A stretch of 64,000 bases of DNA from CAWIOX01 sp963837775 (lineage in GTDB: Bacteria; Pseudomonadota; Gammaproteobacteria; Burkholderiales; Burkholderiaceae_D): NCBI GenBank assembly GCA_963837775.1, contig CAWIOX010000033.1:149100-213099 (forward strand). Reading direction: 5' to 3'. Below the pieces are notes generated by a model. It worked only from the letters and a program-made list of their open reading frames with translations. It was not told the DNA's origin and made no database searches. Shown piece by piece: positions 46,890 through 56,300 of the stretch. Numbering within the stretch: the stretch's first letter is position 1; the number at the start of each line of letters is the position of its first letter. Both the position numbers and the translations under genes were made by a program.

Positions 46890-48317
46890 TTAATAACGAT
46901 AATGATCCGGCTTATAAGGGCCAGTCTTCTGCACTCCGATGTAAGCAGCCTGCTCATCAGTCAATACTGTCAGTTGTGCATTAAGCTTTTTCAGCTGCAA
47001 GCGGGCGACCTTTTCGTCCAGATGCTTGGGCAAAGTATAAACACCAACCGGATAAGCCGCCGTATTCGCAAACAATTCAATCTGCGCAATGGTCTGATTC
47101 GCAAACGAAGAGCTCATCACATAGGATGGGTGACCTGTGCCACAGCCCAGATTCACCAACCGGCCTTCCGCCAGCAGGATAATGCGCTTGCCATCAGGGA
47201 AAATGATGTGATCGACTTGCGGCTTGATATTTTCCCAAGTGTATTGCTTGAGCGATGCAACGTCGATTTCATTGTCGAAATGACCAATATTGCAGACAAT
47301 CGCCTGATCCTTCATCTTCACCAGATGTTCGTGGGTCAGGATGTGGTAGTTGCCGGTGCAAGTCACAAAAATATCACCATGCTCAGCTGCATAATCCATG
47401 GTCACTACGCGGTAGCCCTCCATTGCCGCCTGTAATGCGCAAATCGGATCAATTTCCGTGACCCACACTTGTGCTGACAAGGCGCGCAAAGCCTGTGCCG
47501 AACCTTTGCCCACATCGCCATAGCCGGCAACGATCGCCACCTTGCCTGCAATCATCACATCGGTGGCGCGCTTGATGCCATCAACCAGCGATTCGCGGCA
47601 ACCGTACAGGTTATCGAATTTGGATTTGGTGACGGAATCATTGACATTAATCGCCGGGAAGGCAAGTTTGCCGTCCTTGTGCATCTGATACAGACGATGT
47701 ACGCCGGTCGTGGTTTCTTCCGTTACACCCTTGATTTCAGCAAGACGGCTGGAATACCAGCCGGGCTGGGTCGCCAGACGCTTCTTGATTGAGTTGAAAA
47801 GACAGATTTCTTCCTCTGATGCTGGATTAGCCAGTACCGAAGCATCTTGTTCGGCACGCGTGCCCAAGTGCAGCAGCAAAGTTGCATCGCCACCGTCATC
47901 CAGGATCATGTTGGCATACTGGGTCTGGCCCTGCGCACCACTGGTCCACTCAAAAATGCGGTGCGTAAATTCCCAGTAGTCATCCAGCGACTCGCCCTTG
48001 AAAGCGAATACCGGCGTACCGGCAGCAGCAATTGCAGCAGCAGCGTGGTCTTGCGTAGAGTAGATATTGCACGACGCCCAGCGCACTTCGGCGCCCAGCG
48101 CTTCCAGTGTATGGATCAATACGGCAGTCTGAATCGTCATGTGGATCGAACCGGCGATGCGCGCACCTTTCAGCGGCTGCGCTGCGGCGAATTCTTCACG
48201 GATTGCCATCAGGCCAGGCATTTCCGTTTCGGCGATCTTGATTTCTTTGTTTCCCCAATTTGCCAAGCTAATGTCGGCAACGAGGTAATCCTGATGGTTT
48301 TTGAGTATGGCGTTCAT
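46890..48317 (-). CDS. ahcY: Adenosylhomocysteinase
   Basis: 475 residues. It hydrolyses S-adenosylhomocysteine to adenosine and homocysteine using bound NAD. Motifs: SIHMTIQTAVLIHTLEALGA, CNIYSTQDHAAAAIA, NVNDSVTKSKFDNLYGCRES, the NAD-binding AIVAGYGDVGKGSAQALRAL, and the C-terminal KTGPYKPDHYRY. It carries the roughly 40-residue insertion typical of bacterial long forms. ATG at 48317 has AAAGGAGGG ahead and is preferred to a GTG at 48320. Transcription starts from a TATAAT box just upstream and passes through an SAH riboswitch. Confidence 0.96.
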   Translation of the reverse strand: MNAILKNHQDYLVADISLANWGNKEIKIAETEMPGLMAIREEFAAAQPLKGARIAGSIHMTIQTAVLIHTLEALGAEVRWASCNIYSTQDHAAAAIAAAGTPVFAFKGESLDDYWEFTHRIFEWTSGAQGQTQYANMILDDGGDATLLLHLGTRAEQDASVLANPASEEEICLFNSIKKRLATQPGWYSSRLAEIKGVTEETTTGVHRLYQMHKDGKLAFPAINVNDSVTKSKFDNLYGCRESLVDGIKRATDVMIAGKVAIVAGYGDVGKGSAQALRALSAQVWVTEIDPICALQAAMEGYRVVTMDYAAEHGDIFVTCTGNYHILTHEHLVKMKDQAIVCNIGHFDNEIDVASLKQYTWENIKPQVDHIIFPDGKRIILLAEGRLVNLGCGTGHPSYVMSSSFANQTIAQIELFANTAAYPVGVYTLPKHLDEKVARLQLKKLNAQLTVLTDEQAAYIGVQKTGPYKPDHYRY

Positions 48318-48347
48318 CACGCCCTCCTTTCATGTTGAAAAAAGTAA

Positions 48348-48429
48348 CGTGAGCGCAGTTGCGGGAAAATTGACACCAAGCCTGATGTTATTTACTAGAA
48401 GTAAACAGCACTGCAACGCTCCTTGGATC
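48348..48429 (-). ncRNA. SAH riboswitch in the ahcY leader
   Basis: Read on the minus strand, CCAAGGAGCGTTGCAGTGC is followed by CAGGCTTGG, a linker, then CAACTGCGCTCACG. These are the conserved blocks of the S-adenosylhomocysteine riboswitch: GGAGCG-TTGCA pairs with TGC-GCTC, and CCAAG pairs with CTTGG. It ends 30 bases before the ahcY ATG and turns the gene on when SAH accumulates. The assignment rests on primary-sequence match to the known consensus and on the gene it precedes. Confidence 0.88.
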
Positions 48430-48433
48430 GGAA

Positions 48434-48439
48434 ATTATA
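48434..48439 (-). promoter_or_regulatory. -10 box for ahcY transcript
   Basis: A consensus TATAAT on the minus strand lies 7-12 bases before the riboswitch 5' end, so transcription would start almost exactly at the aptamer. A matching -35 box is weak (GTCCAC at the expected distance). Confidence 0.55.
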
Positions 48440-48450
48440 TCGCATATGAA

Positions 48451-48480
48451 AAGCCCGTGGACCATATTCGGTACACGGAC
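48451..48480 (-). terminator. Terminator of the lapE-like gene
   Basis: On the minus strand GTCCGTGTACC pairs with GGTCCACGGGC around GAATAT, followed by TTTTC. It lies 20 bases beyond the lapE stop and immediately before the ahcY promoter. Confidence 0.6.
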
Positions 48481-48500
48481 TCGATGACAACACAGATTAG

Positions 48501-50339
48501 TTACTGCTTGACGGTAGCTTGAGCAGTTTCCTTGACGATTAACCAGCGCCCACCAATCTCTTCCCACTCCAGGGTTTTCTGCACCACATCCTGATAAGAT
48601 GGCGAACGATAACTTTGAAGGAATGTGGTGCTAGCCCGTTTCTGGTCACGTATGACAATCTTGATGTCAGTGATGTTGAAATCGATTTTCTTGGCATCCG
48701 CAATACGCGCCTTGCGTTGAGCGATCCACGCCTCATGACTTACATTCTTGGCCGGCACGTACGTCTCAGAGTAAGAGTCGATATATCCTTGAACATTACG
48801 ATTAGCCCAGGAATCGCTCCACCCTTTCAACGCCAGCGTAATCGCTCTTTGCTGAGTGGAGTCAGGCTCCATGGCTGCAGGAGCGAGGATTTTTTCAGGC
48901 GTGGTAGTAACAGGTGACGCGGATTCCGCCACCAGTTCCTGTGCCCGCGCATTCAGCGCCCCTTTGTCAGCCACATACAATTGAGGAGCTTCAGCCGGAC
49001 AATTTTCAATAGCGTCAGCTGTGTCATTTTGATTGCCCGACTCAGAAAGCGCACCAGCCTCACGCGTCAAGCCCAACGCCCCATACAATGCGCCCATTCC
49101 AGCATGGGTTCTCGCATAGGCGATCATCAGATCGTATTCCGCATTGACATAAGAACGCTTGGCCTGAAACAATTCGTTTTCCGTATCCAGCAGGTCCAGC
49201 AAAGAGCGCTGCCCAATATCAAATTGTTTACGGTAGGCATCGCGCGCCTTCTCGATCGATAGCTGATGCTGATCCAGATACGCTAACTGCTCGGTCAATT
49301 TGCGCGTATCGTTGTAAGCGATTGCCAGCGTCTGCCGCACATCACGACAAGCCTTATCACGCTGATCCTGTGCGACATTGAGTTGATCCGCATATTGGCG
49401 TACGCGCGATTGATCACTCAAACCATTGAACAGATTCCAGGTCATCACCACTTCAGCGGTATTGTTATTGCTACTACCGCTGATGCCATCAACATTATTT
49501 CCACGATCCGCACGAAGCCGGAAGTCAAACCTTGGTTGGTAAGATGCACGACGGGCTCTTACCGAGCTATCGGCAGAACGGATATTTTCGATTGCAGCCA
49601 GCAATGCAGGATGATGTTTCGTTGCCACAATCAATGCCGCATTTATGTCGGTAGGCATGCCATTGGTCAAGGCAGTTGGCATCTCCAGATCCTTGCCCGG
49701 GAGCACCCCGACAAGGCGCTGGAAACGGGCGCTTACATCATGCAAATTTGAGGTTTCCGTCAGCAAATTCGCTTCGGCCAAGGCAACACGACCGGAAATC
49801 TGCTCCAAGTCCACCCGACGGCCTACGCCAGCTTGAGCTTTACGCTGGATCTGCTCAAAAACTGAGCGATGTCGAACATAATTTTCTTCTGCCATACTGA
49901 CCAGTGCGCGATAGCGCAACACATCGGAATAAGCACGCACAACTTCCAGGGCCACATTTTCTGATGTGTCATATAACTCAAACAAACGTACTTGTCGCGC
50001 ATGATCAAGACGTTTGACATCGTTACGCGTAGCAAAACCATCATAGAGCATCTGCGTCAGTGTGAGTGCAGTGGAGTTGCGATTGAAATTCAAATGCTGA
50101 ATAGAATCTTCACGCTTTTCATGCCCCGCACCTGCTGCAAGGTCAAGACGCGGCAAATATGCACCTGACGCCACACTCCGCTCACTATTGGCAGCCTCGA
50201 ATGCATGCCAGCGAGACAAAACCTCCGGATTAGACAAAACAGCCTGCTGAGCAGACCCCCTCAAGGTCTGCGTTTGCGCACTCACACACAGAGGCACGAA
50301 CAAGATACTCAAGCACCAAGCTATTTTTCGCATTTGCAT
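48501..50339 (-). CDS. lapE: TolC-family outer-membrane channel (LapE-like) with C-terminal NTF2-like domain
   Basis: The outer-membrane exit duct of a type I secretion system. Signal peptide RKIAWCLSILFVPLCVSAQ. Two OEP/TolC repeats follow (about residues 30-440): LTLTQMLYDGFATRNDVKRL, YVRHRSVFEQIQRKAQAGVG, VVMTWNLFNGLSDQSRVRQY and QRSLLDLLDTENELFQAKRS are typical of the AggA/LapE group. After a low-complexity linker, the last roughly 110 residues (from ALKGWSDSWANRNVQGYIDS to GGRWLIVKE) form an NTF2/SnoaL-like domain of the kind found on L,D-transpeptidases. This is an unusual fusion for a TolC protein. It lies divergent to lapG-lapD and next to the adhesin. Start 50333 is equally possible. 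Confidence 0.88.
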   Translation of the reverse strand: MQMRKIAWCLSILFVPLCVSAQTQTLRGSAQQAVLSNPEVLSRWHAFEAANSERSVASGAYLPRLDLAAGAGHEKREDSIQHLNFNRNSTALTLTQMLYDGFATRNDVKRLDHARQVRLFELYDTSENVALEVVRAYSDVLRYRALVSMAEENYVRHRSVFEQIQRKAQAGVGRRVDLEQISGRVALAEANLLTETSNLHDVSARFQRLVGVLPGKDLEMPTALTNGMPTDINAALIVATKHHPALLAAIENIRSADSSVRARRASYQPRFDFRLRADRGNNVDGISGSSNNNTAEVVMTWNLFNGLSDQSRVRQYADQLNVAQDQRDKACRDVRQTLAIAYNDTRKLTEQLAYLDQHQLSIEKARDAYRKQFDIGQRSLLDLLDTENELFQAKRSYVNAEYDLMIAYARTHAGMGALYGALGLTREAGALSESGNQNDTADAIENCPAEAPQLYVADKGALNARAQELVAESASPVTTTPEKILAPAAMEPDSTQQRAITLALKGWSDSWANRNVQGYIDSYSETYVPAKNVSHEAWIAQRKARIADAKKIDFNITDIKIVIRDQKRASTTFLQSYRSPSYQDVVQKTLEWEEIGGRWLIVKETAQATVKQ

Positions 50340-50415
50340 ATATTCTGTACATTCATTGTTATTGAACAACCATCTGAGCGGAAAATAACAGAAAAAAATG
50401 AACTAAAACAAGAAT

Positions 50416-51168
50416 TTGACAAAAAATAACAAAAAAATAACAACAACATTTCCACTTGGAAATTCAGCCTTCATCAAAACAGTTATCTTGGTCAAGAATC
50501 TTCGTCAATTCTATTGTTTGCTTACGCAAATGCTGCTGGCATTGTCAGCAGCCATATTGCTGCCGGCCGCAGCACTCGATATGAGCCGCCTGCAAGCAAC
50601 CATGCGCAACCTGGGCGGCAACCCGCAATCGCTTTTCACCTGGCAAAAACTATTGCAAGACCATCAGGAATCCTCTGCAGAAGATAAGTTGCGACGCGTT
50701 AATGAGTTTTTCAATCGCCGGATTGAGTTTGGTGTCGATCAGGAAATATGGGGACAATCCGATTATTGGGCGACCCCCATGGAAACGCTGGCCAAGGGCA
50801 AAGGAGACTGCGAGGATTATGTCATCGCCAAGTACTTCACCTTGCTCAACTTGAACATTCCTGACACACAGCTACGCCTGATTTATGTCAAGGCTCGCAT
50901 TGGTGGTCCGGCGAGCGGCATTCAGCAAGCGCACATGGTCCTCGCTTACTATGCTGCCCCCGATGCTGAGCCGCTGATCTTAGACAACCTGATCACAGAA
51001 ATCCGGCCAGCTGGGCGCCGCCTTGATTTGCAACCAATATTTAGCTTTAACAGTCAAGGTATCTTTGCAGGGACTGCTGCCAATGCCGCCCCTAGCCCAG
51101 GTGGCACCGCCCGCCTGACACGCTGGCAGGACTTGTTGCAACGTGCCCGCCACGAGGGTTTTGATTGA
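50416..51168 (+). CDS. lapG: LapG-like periplasmic cysteine protease
   Basis: A bacterial transglutaminase-like cysteine protease (DUF920). In Lap systems it cleaves the N-terminal retention module of the giant adhesin after a Thr/Pro-Ala-Ala-Gly motif, releasing it from the cell. The catalytic triad is visible: Cys in AKGKGDCEDYVIAKYFTLL, His in QQAHMVLAYY and Asp in PLILDNLITEI. The secretion signal is around QMLLALSAAILLPAAALD. The first ATG in frame is at 50530, inside that signal, so a TTG at 50416 or another non-ATG start upstream is needed; the start is uncertain. lapD begins 40 bases downstream. Confidence 0.9.
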   Translation: MTKNNKKITTTFPLGNSAFIKTVILVKNLRQFYCLLTQMLLALSAAILLPAAALDMSRLQATMRNLGGNPQSLFTWQKLLQDHQESSAEDKLRRVNEFFNRRIEFGVDQEIWGQSDYWATPMETLAKGKGDCEDYVIAKYFTLLNLNIPDTQLRLIYVKARIGGPASGIQQAHMVLAYYAAPDAEPLILDNLITEIRPAGRRLDLQPIFSFNSQGIFAGTAANAAPSPGGTARLTRWQDLLQRARHEGFD

Positions 51169-51208
51169 GCCGGCTGTAAAATATTACGTAAATAATGAAG
51201 GAATCGAC

Positions 51209-53155
51209 ATGTCGATGTACCGCCAACTTTGGCTTGCTTTAATCCTCAGCACCCTGCTGGCGCTGATCGGTAGCCTATTCGCCTCGACTCTCAACGCTCG
51301 CATTTATTTGCAGGAACAGTTGCGAATGAAAAATACTGACAATGCAACCGTACTGGCACTCTCACTGAGCCAGAGAAATATCGACGCCGTTGAACTGGAG
51401 CTGACGATTGCCGCCCTGTTCGATAGTGGGCACTACGAATCAATACGCATCACAGATCCTCTTGGTAAGCAGATCGTGCAACGACTCGCCCCGCCCGAAC
51501 AATATGGCGTACCCGACTGGTTTATCAAAAAACTTCCACTTAACTCCCCGCCGGGAGAAGCTCAGATTAGCAATGGCTGGAAACAAGTCGGCACGGTTTC
51601 AATCGTAAGTAATAGCCGTTTTGCTTATCAGGCATTATGGAAATCAACACTCGAAATGATCTCTGCCTTAGCCATTGCGGGTCTGATTGGCTGCTATCTT
51701 GGAACGCTGATACTGCGTCGTCTAAAGCGGCCACTCGATGCAGTCATCGAGCAGGCGCGGGCCATTACCGAACGGCGCTTTGTTACCACACCGGAGCCCA
51801 AAGTTCCGGAACTACGCCAGCTTTCGTCTGCGATGAATTCCATGGTAACGCTGCTGAAAACGATGTTTGCTGACGAAGCAGTACGACTGGAAGCCATGCG
51901 CAAGGAAGCCAATAGCGACCCACTGACCGGACTGGCCAACCGCAATCATTTCATGGCGCAACTACACGCAACAGTTGCAACAGAAGATACGGTCGCAGGC
52001 AGCCTGATATTCGTGCGTTTGGCACAACTGGCGGAACTGAACCGGAAACTGGGCCGGGATACGACCGATATGCTATTGAAAACCATTGGGAAAGTGATTG
52101 AGGATTATGCCCAGCGCCTTCCTGATGGAATGGCTGCACGCCTGAACGGAGCGGATTTCGGTCTTCTTTTGCATCATTCCGAACCACGCCCGATTGCTGA
52201 GGCCTTGCTGCAATCTATTTTGAAAGAAACATCACAGCACATTGACAGCACTGCCGCCGCCTTTATCGGCGTAGGAAAATTTCACTTTGGCTTGGATATC
52301 AGCGCCCTGCTAACACAAGTTGATACCGCACTGGCAAGCGCTGAGTCCGAGGGTGTAAGTGCTGTCCGCGAGGCACCTCCGCTCGACATTGAAGATGCAC
52401 CACGAAGTACCGAACAATGGGCCAATCTGATCAATCGCGCACTGGAACAGCATTGGGCACGTCTGGCCTCATACCCGGTAGTCTATTTTTCAGGACAAAT
52501 CAGCCACCGTGAAGCACCGTTGCGCCTGATGTTCGGTGGCGAATGGTTCCCAGCCGGGCGTTTCCTCCCAATAGCAGAACGCCTTGGAATGACAAGCAGA
52601 CTTGATCTTGCAGCAGTGGCGCTCGGTCTCGATGAGTTGACTCGCAATAAAGATATCCCCGGTATAGCAGTGAATCTCTCTGCCCGCTCCATACAAGATG
52701 AAACATTCCGTCAGCAATTGCGCTCACTGATCGACTCACGACCCGGCCTCAGTCAACGCTTGTGGCTGGAAATCCCTGAAAATGGCGCTCTTGCAAATCT
52801 CGACACATTCCGTGTCTTTTGCCAAGAAATGCACTCCAGCGGATGCCAACTCGGACTGGAACACTTCGGCCGTCAATTCAGCCAGATTGGACTGATACAA
52901 GACCTGAAACTTAACTACATCAAGATCGATGCCAGTTTTATTCGTGATATTGACAGTAATGTCGGCAATCAGGCTTTCCTCAGAGGGCTAGCCCATATCG
53001 CACACAACATGGGCTTACAAGTTTTTGCAGAAGGGGTCATGCACAGCGCAGAGCTGCAAATACTAAGCAGCCTTGGCTTTGATGGTGCTACAGGGCCTGC
53101 AGTACAAGATACTGCACCGGTGCGTGATACTGACCTTCTAGACCCTATTGCATGA
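51209..53155 (+). CDS. lapD: LapD-like c-di-GMP receptor (degenerate GGDEF-EAL)
   Basis: An inner-membrane receptor that, with c-di-GMP bound, holds LapG in the periplasm and so protects the surface adhesin. 648 residues: helix 1 (LWLALILSTLLALIGSLFAS), the LapD/MoxY periplasmic domain (INARIYL-like, QEQLRMKNTDNATVLALSLS), helix 2 (ISALAIAGLIGCYLGTLIL), HAMP, then GGDEF and EAL domains. Both enzymatic motifs are lost: RLNGADFGLL in place of GGDEF and REAPLRLM in place of EAL, as expected for a receptor. The C-terminal AEGVMHSAELQILSSLGFDG is the EAL-domain end. It forms an operon with lapG. Confidence 0.92.
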   Translation: MSMYRQLWLALILSTLLALIGSLFASTLNARIYLQEQLRMKNTDNATVLALSLSQRNIDAVELELTIAALFDSGHYESIRITDPLGKQIVQRLAPPEQYGVPDWFIKKLPLNSPPGEAQISNGWKQVGTVSIVSNSRFAYQALWKSTLEMISALAIAGLIGCYLGTLILRRLKRPLDAVIEQARAITERRFVTTPEPKVPELRQLSSAMNSMVTLLKTMFADEAVRLEAMRKEANSDPLTGLANRNHFMAQLHATVATEDTVAGSLIFVRLAQLAELNRKLGRDTTDMLLKTIGKVIEDYAQRLPDGMAARLNGADFGLLLHHSEPRPIAEALLQSILKETSQHIDSTAAAFIGVGKFHFGLDISALLTQVDTALASAESEGVSAVREAPPLDIEDAPRSTEQWANLINRALEQHWARLASYPVVYFSGQISHREAPLRLMFGGEWFPAGRFLPIAERLGMTSRLDLAAVALGLDELTRNKDIPGIAVNLSARSIQDETFRQQLRSLIDSRPGLSQRLWLEIPENGALANLDTFRVFCQEMHSSGCQLGLEHFGRQFSQIGLIQDLKLNYIKIDASFIRDIDSNVGNQAFLRGLAHIAHNMGLQVFAEGVMHSAELQILSSLGFDGATGPAVQDTAPVRDTDLLDPIA

Positions 53156-53322
53156 AGAACGGCCTGGAGGGACATTCCGGCTCCTCCTACACTTCAAGGC
53201 GGGGTAAACAACTACACCGCACTTGATATGACAAACTGGGACGATGCACATTACTGCGCGCAGAGTCGACTACAGAAGTCTTGTAATACTATTCTGGCTT
53301 TTAATACTCATAATCAAACGTG

Positions 53323-53355
53323 ATAAAGCCGGACTAGTAAATTGCCCGGCTTTAT
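53323..53355. terminator. Bidirectional terminator between lapD and the adhesin gene
   Basis: ATAAAGCCGG (53323-53332) pairs with CCGGCTTTAT (53346-53355) around a 13-base loop. It lies between the convergent ends of lapD and the adhesin gene. Confidence 0.7.
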
Positions 53356-53384
53356 ATTCAACAACGGTATCCGAACATCATCGA

Positions 53385-56300
53385 TTAATCCACGATCAAT
53401 TTACCTTTATTCAATAGATCCTGAATGATCGCCTGGTCAGTCATCAAAGTACCACCCAGTGTCAGATCGACACTTTGCAGGACAATTGTCTGCTCGACAG
53501 CGCCCGTTGCGTCGGCGTTAACGCTGATGGTTGTATTGCCTCCGCCGGTCGTGAAGTGCAGGTAGTTGGTCAGGTTGCCCACATTGTTGTTGCCATGCAA
53601 CTCGCCAACCAGCAGCGCCCTCAGATCGAGCGCATCGGTTCCGGCAACGGTACCAAAGCCTTGCACAGTATCCGTTCCGGTTTCACCCAGACGCCAGCGA
53701 ATCACATCGGTTCCGGCACCGCCAATGAGGGTGTCGTTGCCGGCCCCACCGATCAGGACATCATTCCCGGCGGCACCGTCCAACGTATCATTGCCGGCCG
53801 TGCCAAGCAGCCAGTCATCGCTGGCCGTGCCGACAGCATGGTCGGCCTTGACATTGTGCGAGTCGCTGGCGGCGCCTCCACCAACCGATTCGGTAGCCGT
53901 AACGCTGGCCGTGATGCCGTTAATCTGACCATCCGTCAGCGCGGTCGCCGAGGCCATGGTGATCTGGTGCCCCTCGACGACCGTGGCTGCGCCACTGGTA
54001 ACAGTAACCGGCGTGCCGGTCGTGGCATCGGTCAATGTTACTCCGACTGGGATACCCGTCAGACCGATGGACGAAAGCGACTCGCTACCATCGGTATCAT
54101 TGAGATACGCCTCAGTGTTCAAGGTATAGCGATACTCTCCGCTATTGATCGTCAGATTGTCGAATCTGACTGCCGAATCGTTGTCGAAGGAATAGAAACC
54201 GACCTCGTGGAGTGCCGGCGCGGTCGTCGCCCCTCCCGCGACCGAGCCATAGGTGTAGTTCAGATTGGCGGTGACGCCACTGCTCAGGTCATTGGCGGCC
54301 ACAGTGATGCCGGTATTGCTGACCGCGATGCTCAGATTGAACCAGTCGTCGCCAGCAAAGCTGGCCGTCGCTAGATCGATCGGTACACCACCCACGATCT
54401 GGACCACCGACAACTGCTGGTACTGACCAGGATAGGAATTGAATAGGCTGCCTGCCGGAGCGTATTCCGCACTTGGATTCTCCCAACGTGCCAGGAAATA
54501 GTTGTTCGCGTCGACATACCCGAACACGAAACCAATACCATTTGCCTGCGTGGAAGTCGCATCGGCATTCATCTGCACGGTGATGACGTAATTCGTCAAT
54601 GCCTTCTCGCCCGCCGTCAAATTAGCGCCGGTATATTGCAGCATCCCCTGTGCATCGTCCGAACCACTGCCACCCACCTGGTTATATGTCGCCGAGGCAG
54701 TACCATCAGCCCCGCTAGCAGCTTGCACTGTCCATTTGCTGCCGAAGTTTCCAACTTCGGTGGTATTTGTACCGGTCTGACCAGCCCAGGCAACCGTGTT
54801 GAACAACTGCGCCTCGGTTTGCGTCTTTCCATTGCCTCCGGATACTTCCGCGAAGGTATTTCCAAAGAGAGCCGTGTGCGTCCAGCCGATGCGATCGCCG
54901 TCATTAAAGTTGTCACCTAAGAGGTTCGTACTCGATGCAACCATCCCATTGGCGCTGACATGCGCATAGACCGTCGGCGCATGGCGCTGTCGTCCAGGTT
55001 GGTTTCATTGAGCGTGATCGTCGCAGCCGTGCTGTTGCCTGCGGCGTCTAACGCCGTCACGCTGTAAGTGCCGCTGTTGCTGCCTTGCTCAAAGTCGTTG
55101 ACGGCCGAGGCCGCGCCGGCTGCTGTGAGCGTGATCGCGCCGCTGTTGCTGATTTGGTAGAAACCGTCTGCGCTGGTGTTGCTGCCGGTGGCGGTGAAGC
55201 GGTAGCCGGTCACGCCGACGTTGTCGCTGGCGGCGACGTTGGCCACCGTGCTGCCGGCGGCGCTGTTTTCTGCGTAGCTGAAGCTTTGCGCGGCAATCAC
55301 CGGCGCGCTGTCGTCCAGGTTGGTTTCATTGAGCGTGATCGTCGCAGCCGTGCTGTTGCCTGCGGCGTCTAACGCCGTCACGCTGTAAGTGCCGCTGTTG
55401 CTGCCTTGCTCAAAGTCGTTGACGGCCGAGGCCGCGCCGGCTGCTGTGAGCGTGATCGCGCCGCTGTTGCTGATTTGGTAGAAACCGTCTGCGCTGGTGT
55501 TGCTGCCGGTGGCGGTGAAGCGGTAGCCGGTCACGCCGACGTTGTCGCTGGCGGCGACGTTGGCCACCGTGCTGCCGGCGGCGCTGTTTTCTGCGTAGCT
55601 GAAGCTTTGCGCGGCAATCACCGGCGCGCTGTCGTCCAGGTTGGTTTCATTGAGCGTGATCGTCGCAGCCGTGCTGTTGCCTGCGGCGTCTAACGCCGTC
55701 ACGCTGTAAGTGCCGCTGTTGCTGCCTTGCTCAAAGTCGTTGACGGCCGAGGCCGCGCCGGCTGCTGTGAGCGTGATCGCGCCGCTGTTGCTGATTTGGT
55801 AGAAACCGTCTGCGCTGGTGTTGCTGCCGGTGGCGGTGAAGCGGTAGCCGGTCACGCCGACGTTGTCGCTGGCGGCGACGTTGGCCACCGTGCTGCCGGC
55901 GGCGCTGTTTTCTGCGTAGCTGAAGCTTTGCGCGGCAATCACCGGCGCGCTGTCGTCCAGGTTGGTTTCATTGAGCGTGATCGTCGCAGCCGTGCTGTTG
56001 CCTGCGGCGTCTAACGCCGTCACGCTGTAAGTGCCGCTGTTGCTGCCTTGCTCAAAGTCGTTGACGGCCGAGGCCGCGCCGGCTGCTGTGAGCGTGATCG
56101 CGCCGCTGTTGCTGATTTGGTAGAAACCGTCTGCGCTGGTGTTGCTGCCGGTGGCGGTGAAGCGGTAGCCGGTCACGCCGACGTTGTCGCTGGCGGCGAC
56201 GTTGGCCACCGTGCTGCCGGCGGCGCTGTTTTCTGCGTAGCTGAAGCTTTGCGCGGCAATCACCGGCGCGCTGTCGTCCAGGTTGGTTTCATTGAGCGTG

